NCBI GenBank assembly: GCA_002435715.1 | Contig: DISD01000064.1 | Coordinates: 1 to 18,504, forward strand | Direction of reading: 5' to 3' | Source of the DNA: Rhodospirillaceae bacterium UBA6219 | GTDB taxonomy: Bacteria > Pseudomonadota > Alphaproteobacteria > Rhodospirillales > Magnetospirillaceae | DNA length: 18,504 nt | Part shown: piece by piece, positions 1 to 6,229 of the stretch | Layout: each line of letters starts with the position of its first letter | Numbering within the stretch: position 1 is the first letter of the stretch | The notes under the pieces: generated by a model | Databases searched by the model: none | Seen by the model: only the letters and a program-made list of their open reading frames with translations | What the model was told of the DNA's origin: nothing | Position numbers and translations under genes: made by a program

Positions 1-1126
1 AGCCGGGGCGCAGGCCGTCGCCGAGCGAGAACGACACATCATATTTGCGCATGATGTCGCAGATTTCCTCGAAGCGCTCGTAGAGGAAGCTCTCCTTGTG
101 CCGCGACAGGCACCACTTCGCCATGATCGAGCCGCCGCGCGACACGATGCCGGTGACCCGTTTGGCGGTCAGCGGGATATGGGCCAGGCGCAGACCGGCA
201 TGGATGGTGAAGTAATCCACGCCCTGTTCGCATTGTTCGATCAGGGTGTCGCGGAACACTTCCCAGGTCAGATCCTCGGCGCGGCCATCGACCTTTTCCA
301 GGGCCTGATAGATGGGAACGGTGCCGATGGGAACCGGGGAATTGCGCAAGATCCATTCCCGCGTGGCGTGGATATGGCGGCCGGTGGACAGGTCCATCAC
401 CGTGTCGGCCCCCCAGCGGATGGCCCACACCATCTTTTCCACTTCTTCCGACACCGACGACGCCACGGCGGAATTGCCGATATTGGCGTTGATCTTGGTC
501 AGGAAGTTCCGCCCGATGATCATCGGCTCGGCTTCCGGGTGATTGATGTTGGACGGAATGATGGCGCGGCCGCGGGCCAGTTCGTCACGGACGAATTCCG
601 CCGTCACCTGATCGGGGATGTCGGCACCGAAGTCTTCCCCATCGCGGTCCGCAGCTTCGCGCATTTCGGCGATGCGCAGGTTTTCGCGGATGGCCACATA
701 TTCCATTTCCGGGGTGATGATGCCGCGCTTGGCATAGGCCATCTGGGTCACCACCTGACCGGCCTTGGCGCGAAGCGGGCGAAGCGCGCCGCGATCGAAC
801 ACCGGCACGCCGATGGTTTCGCCCGGCTTCAGCCCGTCATCTTCCGGCTTGTGGGCGCGGCCTTCATATTCCTCGACATCGCCCCGTTCCAATACCCAGG
901 CGCGGCGCATCTGCGGCAGACCCTTGGTGATGTCCACCTGGACGGCCGGGTCGGTATAAGCGCCCGAGGTGTCGTAGACGCGCACCGGGGCTTCGCCGCT
1001 GGACGGTTCCAAGTCGATCTCGCGCATGGCCACCTGGATGTCGGGGCGCGAGCCCTGGACATGGATCTTGCGTGAACCGGGCAGCGCCCCGGTAGTGACC
1101 GTCAAAGCCTGGGGATTGTCGAGCAT
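1..1126 (-). CDS. thiC: Phosphomethylpyrimidine synthase ThiC (5' part, runs off the window)
   Basis: ThiC converts aminoimidazole ribotide to hydroxymethylpyrimidine phosphate, the pyrimidine branch of thiamine synthesis; it is a cytosolic radical-SAM enzyme. About 375 N-terminal codons are present and read as ThiC throughout: GSRKIHVQGSRPDIQVAMREI near the N-terminus in outline, then IIPSNINHPE, NIGNSAVASSVSEEVEKMVW, SRGGSIMAKWCL and, at the window edge, SFSLGDGLRPG. The C-terminal third with the iron-sulfur cysteines lies outside. The start chosen is the ATG at 1126, which has an AAGGCGG ribosome site about 8 bases upstream. An in-frame ATG at 1144 is possible but has only a weak site. A TPP riboswitch sits in the leader, which confirms the pathway. 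The product identity is very secure; the exact start is less so. Confidence 0.95.
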   Translation of the reverse strand, partial: MLDNPQALTVTTGALPGSRKIHVQGSRPDIQVAMREIDLEPSSGEAPVRVYDTSGAYTDPAVQVDITKGLPQMRRAWVLERGDVEEYEGRAHKPEDDGLKPGETIGVPVFDRGALRPLRAKAGQVVTQMAYAKRGIITPEMEYVAIRENLRIAEMREAADRDGEDFGADIPDQVTAEFVRDELARGRAIIPSNINHPEAEPMIIGRNFLTKINANIGNSAVASSVSEEVEKMVWAIRWGADTVMDLSTGRHIHATREWILRNSPVPIGTVPIYQALEKVDGRAEDLTWEVFRDTLIEQCEQGVDYFTIHAGLRLAHIPLTAKRVTGIVSRGGSIMAKWCLSRHKESFLYERFEEICDIMRKYDVSFSLGDGLRPG

Positions 1127-1183
1127 AGGTGTTTCCGCCTTCATCAAAGCCTGGATGGATCACGGGCGAATGGCGGAAAATGT

Positions 1184-1280
1184 CCGATCCCTTCGCCGGC
1201 ATGACCCGGATCAGGTTCCAAGGGTCGCCGGCACTTGCTCCGGCCTCTCAGCCCCGCATGTCGAGGCCCCCCTTCGGTCC
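1184..1280 (-). promoter_or_regulatory. TPP (thiamine pyrophosphate) riboswitch of thiC
   Basis: The minus-strand leader of thiC contains the hallmark THI-box elements in order: CTGAGA (1251-1246), GACCCTTGGAACCTGAT (about 1226-1210) and GCCGGCGAAGGGAT (about 1200-1187). Short flanking CCGA/TCGG arms can close helix P1, and GCCGG/CCGGC arms can form P3. This aptamer class binds TPP and turns down thiamine synthesis genes. Its 3' end lies about 58 bases before the thiC start at 1126, and no intrinsic terminator is visible in between, so control of translation start is likelier than control of termination. Confidence 0.95.
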
Positions 1281-1287
1281 AAACCTG

Positions 1288-1317
1288 ACCATGGGACCAA
1301 GCCCCCCCGAAAGTCAA
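1288..1317 (-). promoter_or_regulatory. Candidate sigma-70 promoter of thiC
   Basis: TTGACT (1317-1312) is followed, 18 bases on, by CATGGT (1293-1288). The -35 matches the consensus at five of six bases, but the -10 is poor. Transcription would begin near 1281, exactly where the TPP aptamer starts; this placement is the main support. It is a weak call based on spacing and position. Confidence 0.35.
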
Positions 1318-1380
1318 CCCCATGCACTTTCCGGAAATGTCACATTCTGACGTTTGCCATGAGTCCAATTATCACCCAAT

Positions 1381-1422
1381 ATGAAAATTGCGACTTTAGG
1401 AGGGGGTATGGGCGCATCCTAG
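1381..1422 (+). other. Short open frame with strong ribosome site, ended by TAG, in frame with the downstream gene
   Basis: A strong Shine-Dalgarno stretch AGGAGGGGG (1398-1406) precedes ATG at 1408, which reads M-G-A-S and then TAG (1420-1422). An earlier in-frame ATG at 1381 gives 13 residues in all. After the TAG the same frame stays open (SKEAEASKGVR) and enters the gene called at 1456. This may be a leader peptide, or the true start of the downstream gene interrupted by a nonsense codon or a sequencing error. A hairpin GGAAGC-AGAA-GCTTCC (1428-1443) follows, just before the AAAGGGG site of the GTG at 1456. Confidence 0.4.
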
Positions 1423-1455
1423 TCGAAGGAAGCAGAAGCTTCCAAAGGGGTACGT

Positions 1456-2451
1456 GTGAGCGAAATCGACCACAACCAAGCGGTCAAAAGCATTACCGAG
1501 GCCTTGAAAGGCCCGGTGGCTGAGGTATTTCGTACGCTGGTCCCTGGCTTTGGCGACTTCAATGGCGCCATGTTCTATGATTCCGTCATCAATAATCCCG
1601 ACATGTTGCATGGCTGCCTGCTGATCTTCAGGAAGCGCCGCGACGCCTTTTCCCATTTGCTGGTGGATACCAAGGGGCGTTTGGTCAACGACGATTTCGT
1701 TGCCCTGCGCTGTGGCCGTACCGTCCACGACATCATCGCCATGATCGTGCGCACCCACGCCAAGCGTCATTTCAAGGACGCCCTGGGTGGTGACCCCAAC
1801 GACAAAACCAGCAAGTCGGGGCGACTGTACAACGCCATGAACGAATACCTGATCCATGAGTGGCAGGTGCCGCTGGTCGCCCATTACGCCCCCCTGCCGG
1901 CGCATCGGATGAAGGAGCTGGGGCCCGCTCTGCTGGATTTGAAAACTCCGGCCGAAGTGGATGCCTTGGTCGCGTCGGCGGGCGGTGTGCCGGTCAACGG
2001 CAAGGCGGTCCCCACCCTGCCGCCAGCAGCCATGGGCAAGGAAGAGCCGGTTCTGGTGGAAACCAATTCCCGCGAATACGATTTCTGGTGGGAAACCCTG
2101 AACGACCCGCAGGTGCGCAACACCTTGGGCCCCCTGCACGACAACGACAAGCGCGAGCTGGTCGCCGCCTTCTGTTCGATCTCCGAATCCAGCCGCAACG
2201 AATTGCTGGGCGGCTTCAGCCTGTCCCTGTTCCAGGGCGCCGTGTTGCTGGCCCGCTGCTATCAGGGTTTGGGCCGCGCCACCTTCGCCCAGGTCTTCGG
2301 CAAGCCGGGCAGCCCCGACGTGGTCAAGGCCTTTGCCGGGCGATTGAAGACCCGCAACGTCTCCTCGCGTATGGATTTGAACACCTTGTCGCGCACGGTC
2401 GACGCCAATCTGACCAATATGGGCCGCGTCGACCGCGCCAAGATGCGTTAG
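1456..2451 (+). CDS. Protein of unknown function, 331 residues
   Basis: I do not recognise this protein. It is predicted soluble: no signal peptide, no membrane segment, mixed charge. An N-terminal part (about residues 1-150) has alternating hydrophobic and charged stretches, including a KRRDAFSHLLVDTKGRLVNDDF segment. A proline- and alanine-rich linker follows (about 155-205), then a C-terminal part beginning around EYDFWWETL that includes SISESSRNELLGGFSLSLFQGA. The start used is GTG at 1456 with AAAGGGG (1444-1450) close upstream; the coding frame continues upstream to a TAG at 1420. It is the only plus-strand gene in the window, divergent from thiC and convergent with the arsR-type operon. 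The opposite strand is also open, but its translation is Gln/His/Gly-rich and looks like a shadow. Nothing in the context indicates a function. Confidence 0.75.
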   Translation: MSEIDHNQAVKSITEALKGPVAEVFRTLVPGFGDFNGAMFYDSVINNPDMLHGCLLIFRKRRDAFSHLLVDTKGRLVNDDFVALRCGRTVHDIIAMIVRTHAKRHFKDALGGDPNDKTSKSGRLYNAMNEYLIHEWQVPLVAHYAPLPAHRMKELGPALLDLKTPAEVDALVASAGGVPVNGKAVPTLPPAAMGKEEPVLVETNSREYDFWWETLNDPQVRNTLGPLHDNDKRELVAAFCSISESSRNELLGGFSLSLFQGAVLLARCYQGLGRATFAQVFGKPGSPDVVKAFAGRLKTRNVSSRMDLNTLSRTVDANLTNMGRVDRAKMR

Positions 2452-2457
2452 CAGCAC

Positions 2458-2480
2458 GGCCCGTTCCGGGCCCGCTTAGA
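2458..2480 (+). terminator. Possible terminator of the unknown gene
   Basis: A GGCCCG-TTC-CGGGCC hairpin (2458-2472) starts six bases after the stop codon. Only a short, T-poor tail (CGCTTAGA) follows, so intrinsic termination is plausible but not strong. It sits between two convergent genes. Confidence 0.4.
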
Positions 2481-2492
2481 CGCCGCGCGGGC

Positions 2493-2726
2493 TTAGCCCT
2501 TCAGCCAAGCCTCAATCTGTGACGGCTTAGGAATACCGCCGGCATGGACGACCTTGCCGTCGATCACCACGCCCGGCGTGCTCATCACCCCATAGCCCAG
2601 AATAGCGCCCATGTCGGTGACCTTTTCCAGGCTGATGTCCTTCCCCAGATCAGCGGCCTTTTCGGCCACCATCTTCATCACCGTTTCGCAATTGCCGCAG
2701 CAACCGCCCAGCACCTTGATCTCCAT
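2493..2726 (-). CDS. Small thioredoxin-fold protein (redox-active disulfide protein 2 type)
   Basis: This 77-residue protein has the compact thioredoxin_3 / TIGR00412 pattern: beta strand MEIKVLG, then GGCCGNC with Cys9, Cys10 and Cys13 (Cys10-Gly-Asn-Cys13 is the CxxC redox motif), helix, KVTDM, GYGVMSTPGVVIDGKVV with the family's cis-proline after a threonine, and a C-terminal helix ending EAWLKG. No signal peptide is seen, so it should act in the cytosol. The start ATG has an AGGAGGTCATC ribosome site. It is the last gene of a three-gene operon, 9 bp after the permease. Members of this family are often encoded beside DUF318-type permeases; a thiol-transfer or metalloid-handling partner role is inference. 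The extra Cys9 beside the CxxC is notable given the cysteine-based repressor in the same operon. Confidence 0.88.
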   Translation of the reverse strand: MEIKVLGGCCGNCETVMKMVAEKAADLGKDISLEKVTDMGAILGYGVMSTPGVVIDGKVVHAGGIPKPSQIEAWLKG

Positions 2727-2735
2727 GATGACCTC

Positions 2736-3695
2736 CTAGAAAAATGCGTTGAACAGATAGCCGACGACGATGAAGGACACGGCCAGGATTCCGACGAACA
2801 CCGCCAGCATCTGCCATTTCAACACCTTCTTCAGCATCATGATTTCCGGCAAGGACAGCGCCGCCACACTCATCATCAGCGCCAGCACCGTGCCCACCGG
2901 CAACCCCTTGGCCAACAGCGCCTCGACCACCGGAATGATGCCGGTCGCGTTGGAATAAAGCGGGATCCCGATCAACACCGACAGCGGCACGGCGAAGGGG
3001 TTTTCCGGTCCGGCATAGCGCATCAATTGCTCGGCTGGCACGAAGCCGTGCAGACCGGCGCCGATGGCAACGCCCCCCAGCACATAGGGCCACAACCGAC
3101 CGACGATTTCCTTAACCTGGTCCACCGCATAATCGAACCGCGCTTTCAGTCCCTGCGGCCCTTCCGGCAACGCTGATTCGCCCATGCGGATCTTCCAAAC
3201 ATAGTCTTCGACCCAGTGTTCCAGGTGCAGCCGGTCGATGACCAAGCCGCCGACCAGCCCCACAACCAAGCCGGTGACCACATAGACCACGGTGAATTCC
3301 AACCCCAGGGTACTGATCAACAAGAAGACGGCGATTTCATTGATCATCGGCGAGGTGATCAGGAAGGCCATGGTCACCCCCAGGGGAATGCCGGCTTCCA
3401 GGAAACCGATGAACAACGGCACCGAAGAGCACGAGCAGAACGGCGTGACCGCCCCCAAACCCACGGCGGCGGGGAATGAAAACAAGCGATTTCGTCCGCC
3501 CAGCATCTTGCGCACCCGTTCGGGGGCCAACATCGAGCGGAAAAAGCCGATGACGAACACCACCAGCACCAGCAGAAAGAAGATCTTCCCCACATCCTCG
3601 ACGAAGAACTGCAATGCGCCGGAAAGCGGCGTTGCCGGCGCCAAGCCCAGCACGCCATAGACCAGCCAATCGGCAAACAGGGTGAAGACTTCCAT
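2736..3695 (-). CDS. Permease of the DUF318/ArsP family (PF03773)
   Basis: A 319-residue polytopic inner-membrane protein with about eight hydrophobic segments (for example near residues 37-52, 74-84, 104-128, 134-153, 202-216, 237-257, 265-283 and 296-316). Family signatures are TPFCSCSSVPLFIGF (about 84-98, Cys87 and Cys89), SPMINE (115-120) in the first half, and GIPLYSNATGIIP (243-255) in the second half, consistent with a duplicated fold. A charged cytosolic loop lies at about 155-200. ArsP members of this family export trivalent organoarsenicals such as methylarsenite; other members (YraQ type) have unknown substrates. The gene starts 4 bp after the repressor gene stop, with a GGAG site at the repressor's end. 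The ArsR-type neighbour supports a metalloid role, but the substrate cannot be read from sequence. Confidence 0.88.
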   Translation of the reverse strand: MEVFTLFADWLVYGVLGLAPATPLSGALQFFVEDVGKIFFLLVLVVFVIGFFRSMLAPERVRKMLGGRNRLFSFPAAVGLGAVTPFCSCSSVPLFIGFLEAGIPLGVTMAFLITSPMINEIAVFLLISTLGLEFTVVYVVTGLVVGLVGGLVIDRLHLEHWVEDYVWKIRMGESALPEGPQGLKARFDYAVDQVKEIVGRLWPYVLGGVAIGAGLHGFVPAEQLMRYAGPENPFAVPLSVLIGIPLYSNATGIIPVVEALLAKGLPVGTVLALMMSVAALSLPEIMMLKKVLKWQMLAVFVGILAVSFIVVGYLFNAFF

Positions 3696-3699
3696 GACC

Positions 3700-4008
3700 C
3701 TAGACTCCGTCCTGCCCGCAATCGGGCCGAGTACAGCAATGCGCCGTCAGATAATCGGTCAACAATTGGACCCGTTCGCAATGGGCCACCGTAATCACCA
3801 GACGCCCTTGCCGGCGGGAACTGACCAGTCCGGCATGGCGCAGATGGTTCAGATGGAACGAAAGCGTGTTGGCCGGAATCCCGCACTCATCGGCGATGGT
3901 GCTAGCCGGCAATCCATGCGGCGAAGCAGCCACCAACAGGCGGAACACCTTCAACCGCACTTCATTGGACAGTGACGCCAGGGCGTCCAGGGCTTCATTC
4001 ATTTCCAT
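3700..4008 (-). CDS. ArsR/SmtB-family transcriptional repressor
   Basis: A 102-residue winged-helix protein: N-terminal ALASLSNEVRLKVFRLLV, recognition region IADECGIPANTLSFHLNHLR (about 38-57), then the wing GLVSSRRQGRLVITV. It lacks the ELCVC-type cysteine motif in helix alpha-3 but ends with HCCTRPDCG, placing Cys91, Cys92 and Cys97 near the C-terminus. A C-terminal Cys-Cys-x(n)-Cys set is the arsenite site of the Acidithiobacillus ferrooxidans type ArsR, so As(III) or a related soft ligand is the best guess for the inducer. It is the first gene of an operon with a permease and a CxxC protein, and probably represses it. The start used is ATG at 4008; an in-frame ATG at 4002 (third residue) is possible, and no good ribosome site is seen for either. 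Confidence 0.9.
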   Translation of the reverse strand: MEMNEALDALASLSNEVRLKVFRLLVAASPHGLPASTIADECGIPANTLSFHLNHLRHAGLVSSRRQGRLVITVAHCERVQLLTDYLTAHCCTRPDCGQDGV

Positions 4009-4042
4009 ATTTCTAGAATAGTCGAATTGTTAGCCAAGGCAA
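4009..4042 (-). promoter_or_regulatory. Candidate promoter and operator of the arsR-type operon
   Basis: On the minus strand TTGCCT (4042-4037) and TATTCT (4020-4015) are separated by 16 bases, a fair sigma-70 match. The palindrome TTCTAGAA (4018-4011) overlaps the -10 and reaches toward the start codon, a natural place for repressor binding. Predicted transcription starts at about 4008, at the ATG, so the message may be leaderless. This rests on pattern only. Confidence 0.45.
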
Positions 4043-4070
4043 CAAAAAAGGCGCCCGTAAGGGCGCCTTT
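4043..4070 (-). terminator. Rho-independent terminator after rplQ
   Basis: A perfect 10-bp stem AAAGGCGCCC / GGGCGCCTTT with a four-base loop (4057-4060) is followed on the minus strand by TTTTTTG. It lies 22 bp past the rplQ stop and ends the whole ribosomal block. The -35 hexamer proposed for the arsR-type operon begins immediately after the T tract. Confidence 0.92.
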
Positions 4071-4092
4071 CTCGTGGTCTAGCCTGCGAGGT

Positions 4093-4515
4093 TTATTCCT
4101 CGTCGGCATCGTCCTTCTTGTCGGCGGTCGGGCCGGAATCGGTGCCCTTGGCCGCCGGATCACGATCAACCAGCTCGATGACGGCCATCGGGGCGGCGTC
4201 GCCATAGCGGAAGCCAGCCTTGAGCACGCGGGTGTAACCACCCTGACGGTCCTTGTAGCGTTCAGCGATGACGCTGAACAGCTTGGCGACCACGGCGTCG
4301 TCGCGCAGCATGGCGAAGGCGCGGCGACGGTCGTGCAGGGTGCCCGACTTGCCCAAGGAGATGATCTTCTCGGCGATCGGACGCAAATCCTTGGCCTTGG
4401 GCAGGGTGGTCTTGATCTGCTCGTGCTTCAGCAAAGCGACAACCATGTTCGAGAACATGGCCTTGCGGTGAGAGCTGGTGCGATTCAGCTTACGACCGGA
4501 CATACCGTGACGCAT
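4093..4515 (-). CDS. rplQ: 50S ribosomal protein L17
   Basis: L17 is a 50S protein near the peptide exit tunnel. The 140-residue product opens with MRHGMSGRKLNRTSSHRKAM, the L17 signature, followed by NMVVALLKHEQIKTTLPKAK and a conserved core ending in YTRVLKAGFRYGDAAPMAVIELVD. After about residue 122 comes a short, acidic, probably disordered tail (DKKDDADEE), a common length variation in this family. The start has an AAAGGAG ribosome site. It is the last gene of the rpsM-rpsK-rpoA-rplQ cluster and is separated from rpoA by a 166-bp gap containing a large inverted repeat. Confidence 0.98.
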   Translation of the reverse strand: MRHGMSGRKLNRTSSHRKAMFSNMVVALLKHEQIKTTLPKAKDLRPIAEKIISLGKSGTLHDRRRAFAMLRDDAVVAKLFSVIAERYKDRQGGYTRVLKAGFRYGDAAPMAVIELVDRDPAAKGTDSGPTADKKDDADEE

Positions 4516-4616
4516 GACTTTCTCCTTTGGCTTGGTCTCGCCGGGCGAGAACCGATTTCACCCCCGTCGCGCCCTCGGATCGAAGTACGGACGGGTCGGA
4601 CCGGAATGGTCCTTGT

Positions 4617-4667
4617 AAAAACTGACCGCGCGATCATGGGGCTGGTTGGGCGGCCATGATCGCGCGG
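4617..4667 (-). terminator. Long inverted repeat with T tract between rpoA and rplQ
   Basis: CCGCGCGATCATGG (4626-4639) and its exact complement CCATGATCGCGCGG (4654-4667) form a perfect 14-bp stem with a 14-base loop. On the minus strand the stem is followed by TCAG and then TTTTT (4621-4617). It starts about 14 bp after the rpoA stop. It could be a partial terminator or attenuator that lowers rplQ relative to rpoA, or an mRNA processing and stability element. The four-base gap before the T run weakens the terminator reading. Confidence 0.55.
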
Positions 4668-4681
4668 GAAACAACAAACCC

Positions 4682-5698
4682 TTAGTAGGGTTCTTCCAGC
4701 TTCTTCGCCAGGTCCTCGATGTTCTCCGGCGGCCAGTTGGGGATTTCCATCCCCAAATGCAGGCCCATATGCGAGAGCACTTCCTTGATCTCGTTCAGGG
4801 ACTTGCGGCCGAAGTTCGGGGTCCGCAGCATCTCGGCTTCGGTCTTTTGGACCAGATCGCCGATATAGATGATGTTGTCGTTCTTCAGGCAGTTGGCCGA
4901 GCGGACCGACAGTTCCAGCTCGTCCACCTTGCGCAGCAGGTTCTTGTTGAAGGGCAGTTCGTCCTTCTTCTCTTCCTCGACCACATGGGTCGGTTCGTCG
5001 AAGTTGATGAACAGCTGCAACTGGTCCTGCAGGATGCGCGCGGCCAAGGCCACCGCGTCATCCGGCGACACGGCGCCGTTGGTTTCGACTACCATGGACA
5101 GCTTGTCGTAGTCGGTGACCTGACCCACGCGGGTGTTTTCCACCTTGTAGGCGACCTTCTTGACCGGCGAGAAGATGGCGTCGATGGGGATCAGGCCGAT
5201 GGGCGAATCCTCGGTGCGGTTCTGCGACGCGGGCACGTAACCCTTGCCGGTTTCCACGGTGAATTCGATGTTCAGCTTGGCGCCCTGGTCCAGGGTGCAC
5301 AGCACCAGATCGGGGTCCATGATCTCGATGTCGTGACCGGCTTCGATCATGCCGGCCTTGACCTCGCCGGGGCCGGTCGCACGCAGCTGCATGCGCTTGG
5401 GGCCCTCGCCATGCATGCGCAGGCCGAGGTTCTTGATGTTCAGGATGATGTCGGTGACATCTTCGCGCACACCCGGGATGGACGAGAATTCGTGCAGCAC
5501 GCCTTCGATCTGGATGGCGGTGACCGCGGCACCCTGAAGCGAGGACAACAACACACGGCGCAGAGAGTTGCCCAGCGTCATGCCGAAACCGCGTTCCAGC
5601 GGTTCGGCGACCACAGTCGCAACACGGGCCACGTCGGCACCGGGTTCCACCTGCAGCTTCGAGGGCTTGATCAATTCCTGCCAGTTCTTCTGAATCAC
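4682..5698 (-). CDS. rpoA: RNA polymerase alpha subunit
   Basis: RpoA nucleates RNA polymerase assembly and its C-terminal domain binds UP elements and activators. The 338-residue product has an N-terminal dimerisation domain (about 1-235, with EPLERGFGMTLGNSLRRVLL at about 32-51), an acidic linker around 236-250, and a C-terminal domain with ELSVRSANCLKN, where Arg266 and Asn269 correspond to the DNA-contacting Arg265 and Asn268 of Escherichia coli. It ends with NWPPENIEDLAKKLEEPY. The start codon is GTG (5698-5696), with a GAGG site 8 bases upstream; the MIQKNWQELI N-terminus fits alphaproteobacterial RpoA. It lies downstream of rpsK, with no rpsD between them, as usual in this class. Confidence 0.98.
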   Translation of the reverse strand: MIQKNWQELIKPSKLQVEPGADVARVATVVAEPLERGFGMTLGNSLRRVLLSSLQGAAVTAIQIEGVLHEFSSIPGVREDVTDIILNIKNLGLRMHGEGPKRMQLRATGPGEVKAGMIEAGHDIEIMDPDLVLCTLDQGAKLNIEFTVETGKGYVPASQNRTEDSPIGLIPIDAIFSPVKKVAYKVENTRVGQVTDYDKLSMVVETNGAVSPDDAVALAARILQDQLQLFINFDEPTHVVEEEKKDELPFNKNLLRKVDELELSVRSANCLKNDNIIYIGDLVQKTEAEMLRTPNFGRKSLNEIKEVLSHMGLHLGMEIPNWPPENIEDLAKKLEEPY

Positions 5699-5742
5699 GA
5701 GCGTGACCTCATGCTAGGACTACACGGTCCGGAACGGCGCAA

Positions 5743-5777
5743 CCGCCATCCCCACCCGGGATTGGGGAGGACGGCGG
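5743..5777 (-). other. Stem-loop in the rpsK-rpoA gap
   Basis: Nested complementary arms CCGCC (5743-5747) with GGCGG (5773-5777) and CCCCA (5750-5754) with TGGGG (5763-5767) can fold into one interrupted hairpin. No T tract follows on the minus strand, so it is not an obvious terminator. It lies about 45 bases upstream of the rpoA start and might affect rpoA translation or mRNA processing. Confidence 0.4.
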
Positions 5778-5799
5778 CAACTACGATAAAAACAACCGA

Positions 5800-6192
5800 T
5801 CAGACGCGACGACGCTTGCGCGGACGGCAACCGTTGTGCGGGATCGGGGTGACATCACGGATCGAGGTGATGGCGAAGCCGACGGCCTGCAAAGCGCGCA
5901 AGGCGCTTTCACGACCGGCGCCAGGGCCCTTCACTTCGACTTCCAGGGTGCGCATGCCGTGTTCCATGGCCTTGCGGCCAGCATCTTCGGCGGCCACCTG
6001 GGCGGCGTACGGGGTCGACTTGCGCGAGCCCTTGAAGCCCTGCATGCCGGAAGACGACCAGGAAATGGTGTTCCCCTGGGCATCGGTGATGGTGATCATG
6101 GTGTTGTTGAACGTCGAGTTCACGTGGGCAACACCAGAGGTAATGTTCTTGCGCTCGCGACGACGCGGACGAGCAGCAGCGGGCTTAGCCAT
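5800..6192 (-). CDS. rpsK: 30S ribosomal protein S11
   Basis: S11 helps form the 30S platform that cradles the mRNA-tRNA pairing in the P and E sites. The 130-residue product matches the family length and shows the conserved segments GVAHVNSTFNNTMITITD, SSSGMQGFKGSRKSTPYAAQ and, at the C-terminus, DVTPIPHNGCRPRKRRRV. The basic N-terminal tail (AAARPRRRERK) is normal for S11. An AAGGA site precedes the ATG by 9 bases. It lies 37 bp after rpsM and upstream of rpoA. Confidence 0.98.
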   Translation of the reverse strand: MAKPAAARPRRRERKNITSGVAHVNSTFNNTMITITDAQGNTISWSSSGMQGFKGSRKSTPYAAQVAAEDAGRKAMEHGMRTLEVEVKGPGAGRESALRALQAVGFAITSIRDVTPIPHNGCRPRKRRRV

Positions 6193-6229
6193 GAGAGGTA
6201 ATCCTTAAACTTTACGTCAAGCCAGAGAC

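Noticed and set aside
1381..1419. MKIATLGGGMGAS as the remnant of a nucleotide-binding oxidoreductase
   Set aside because: It resembles a Rossmann-fold N-terminus, but GGG here simply encodes the ribosome site and the frame continues into the unknown gene. Thirteen residues are too few to claim a pseudogene.
1396..2457. A 353-residue minus-strand open frame opposite the unknown gene
   Set aside because: The plus-strand protein has a normal hydrophobic pattern, while this one is Gln/Gly/His-rich and looks like a reverse-strand shadow. The choice is less certain than for ribosomal genes because neither strand matches a family I know.
4646..6208. A 520-residue plus-strand open frame opposite rpoA and rpsK
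   Set aside because: Same shadow pattern against conserved genes. Its His/Asp/Gln-rich translation shows no domain.
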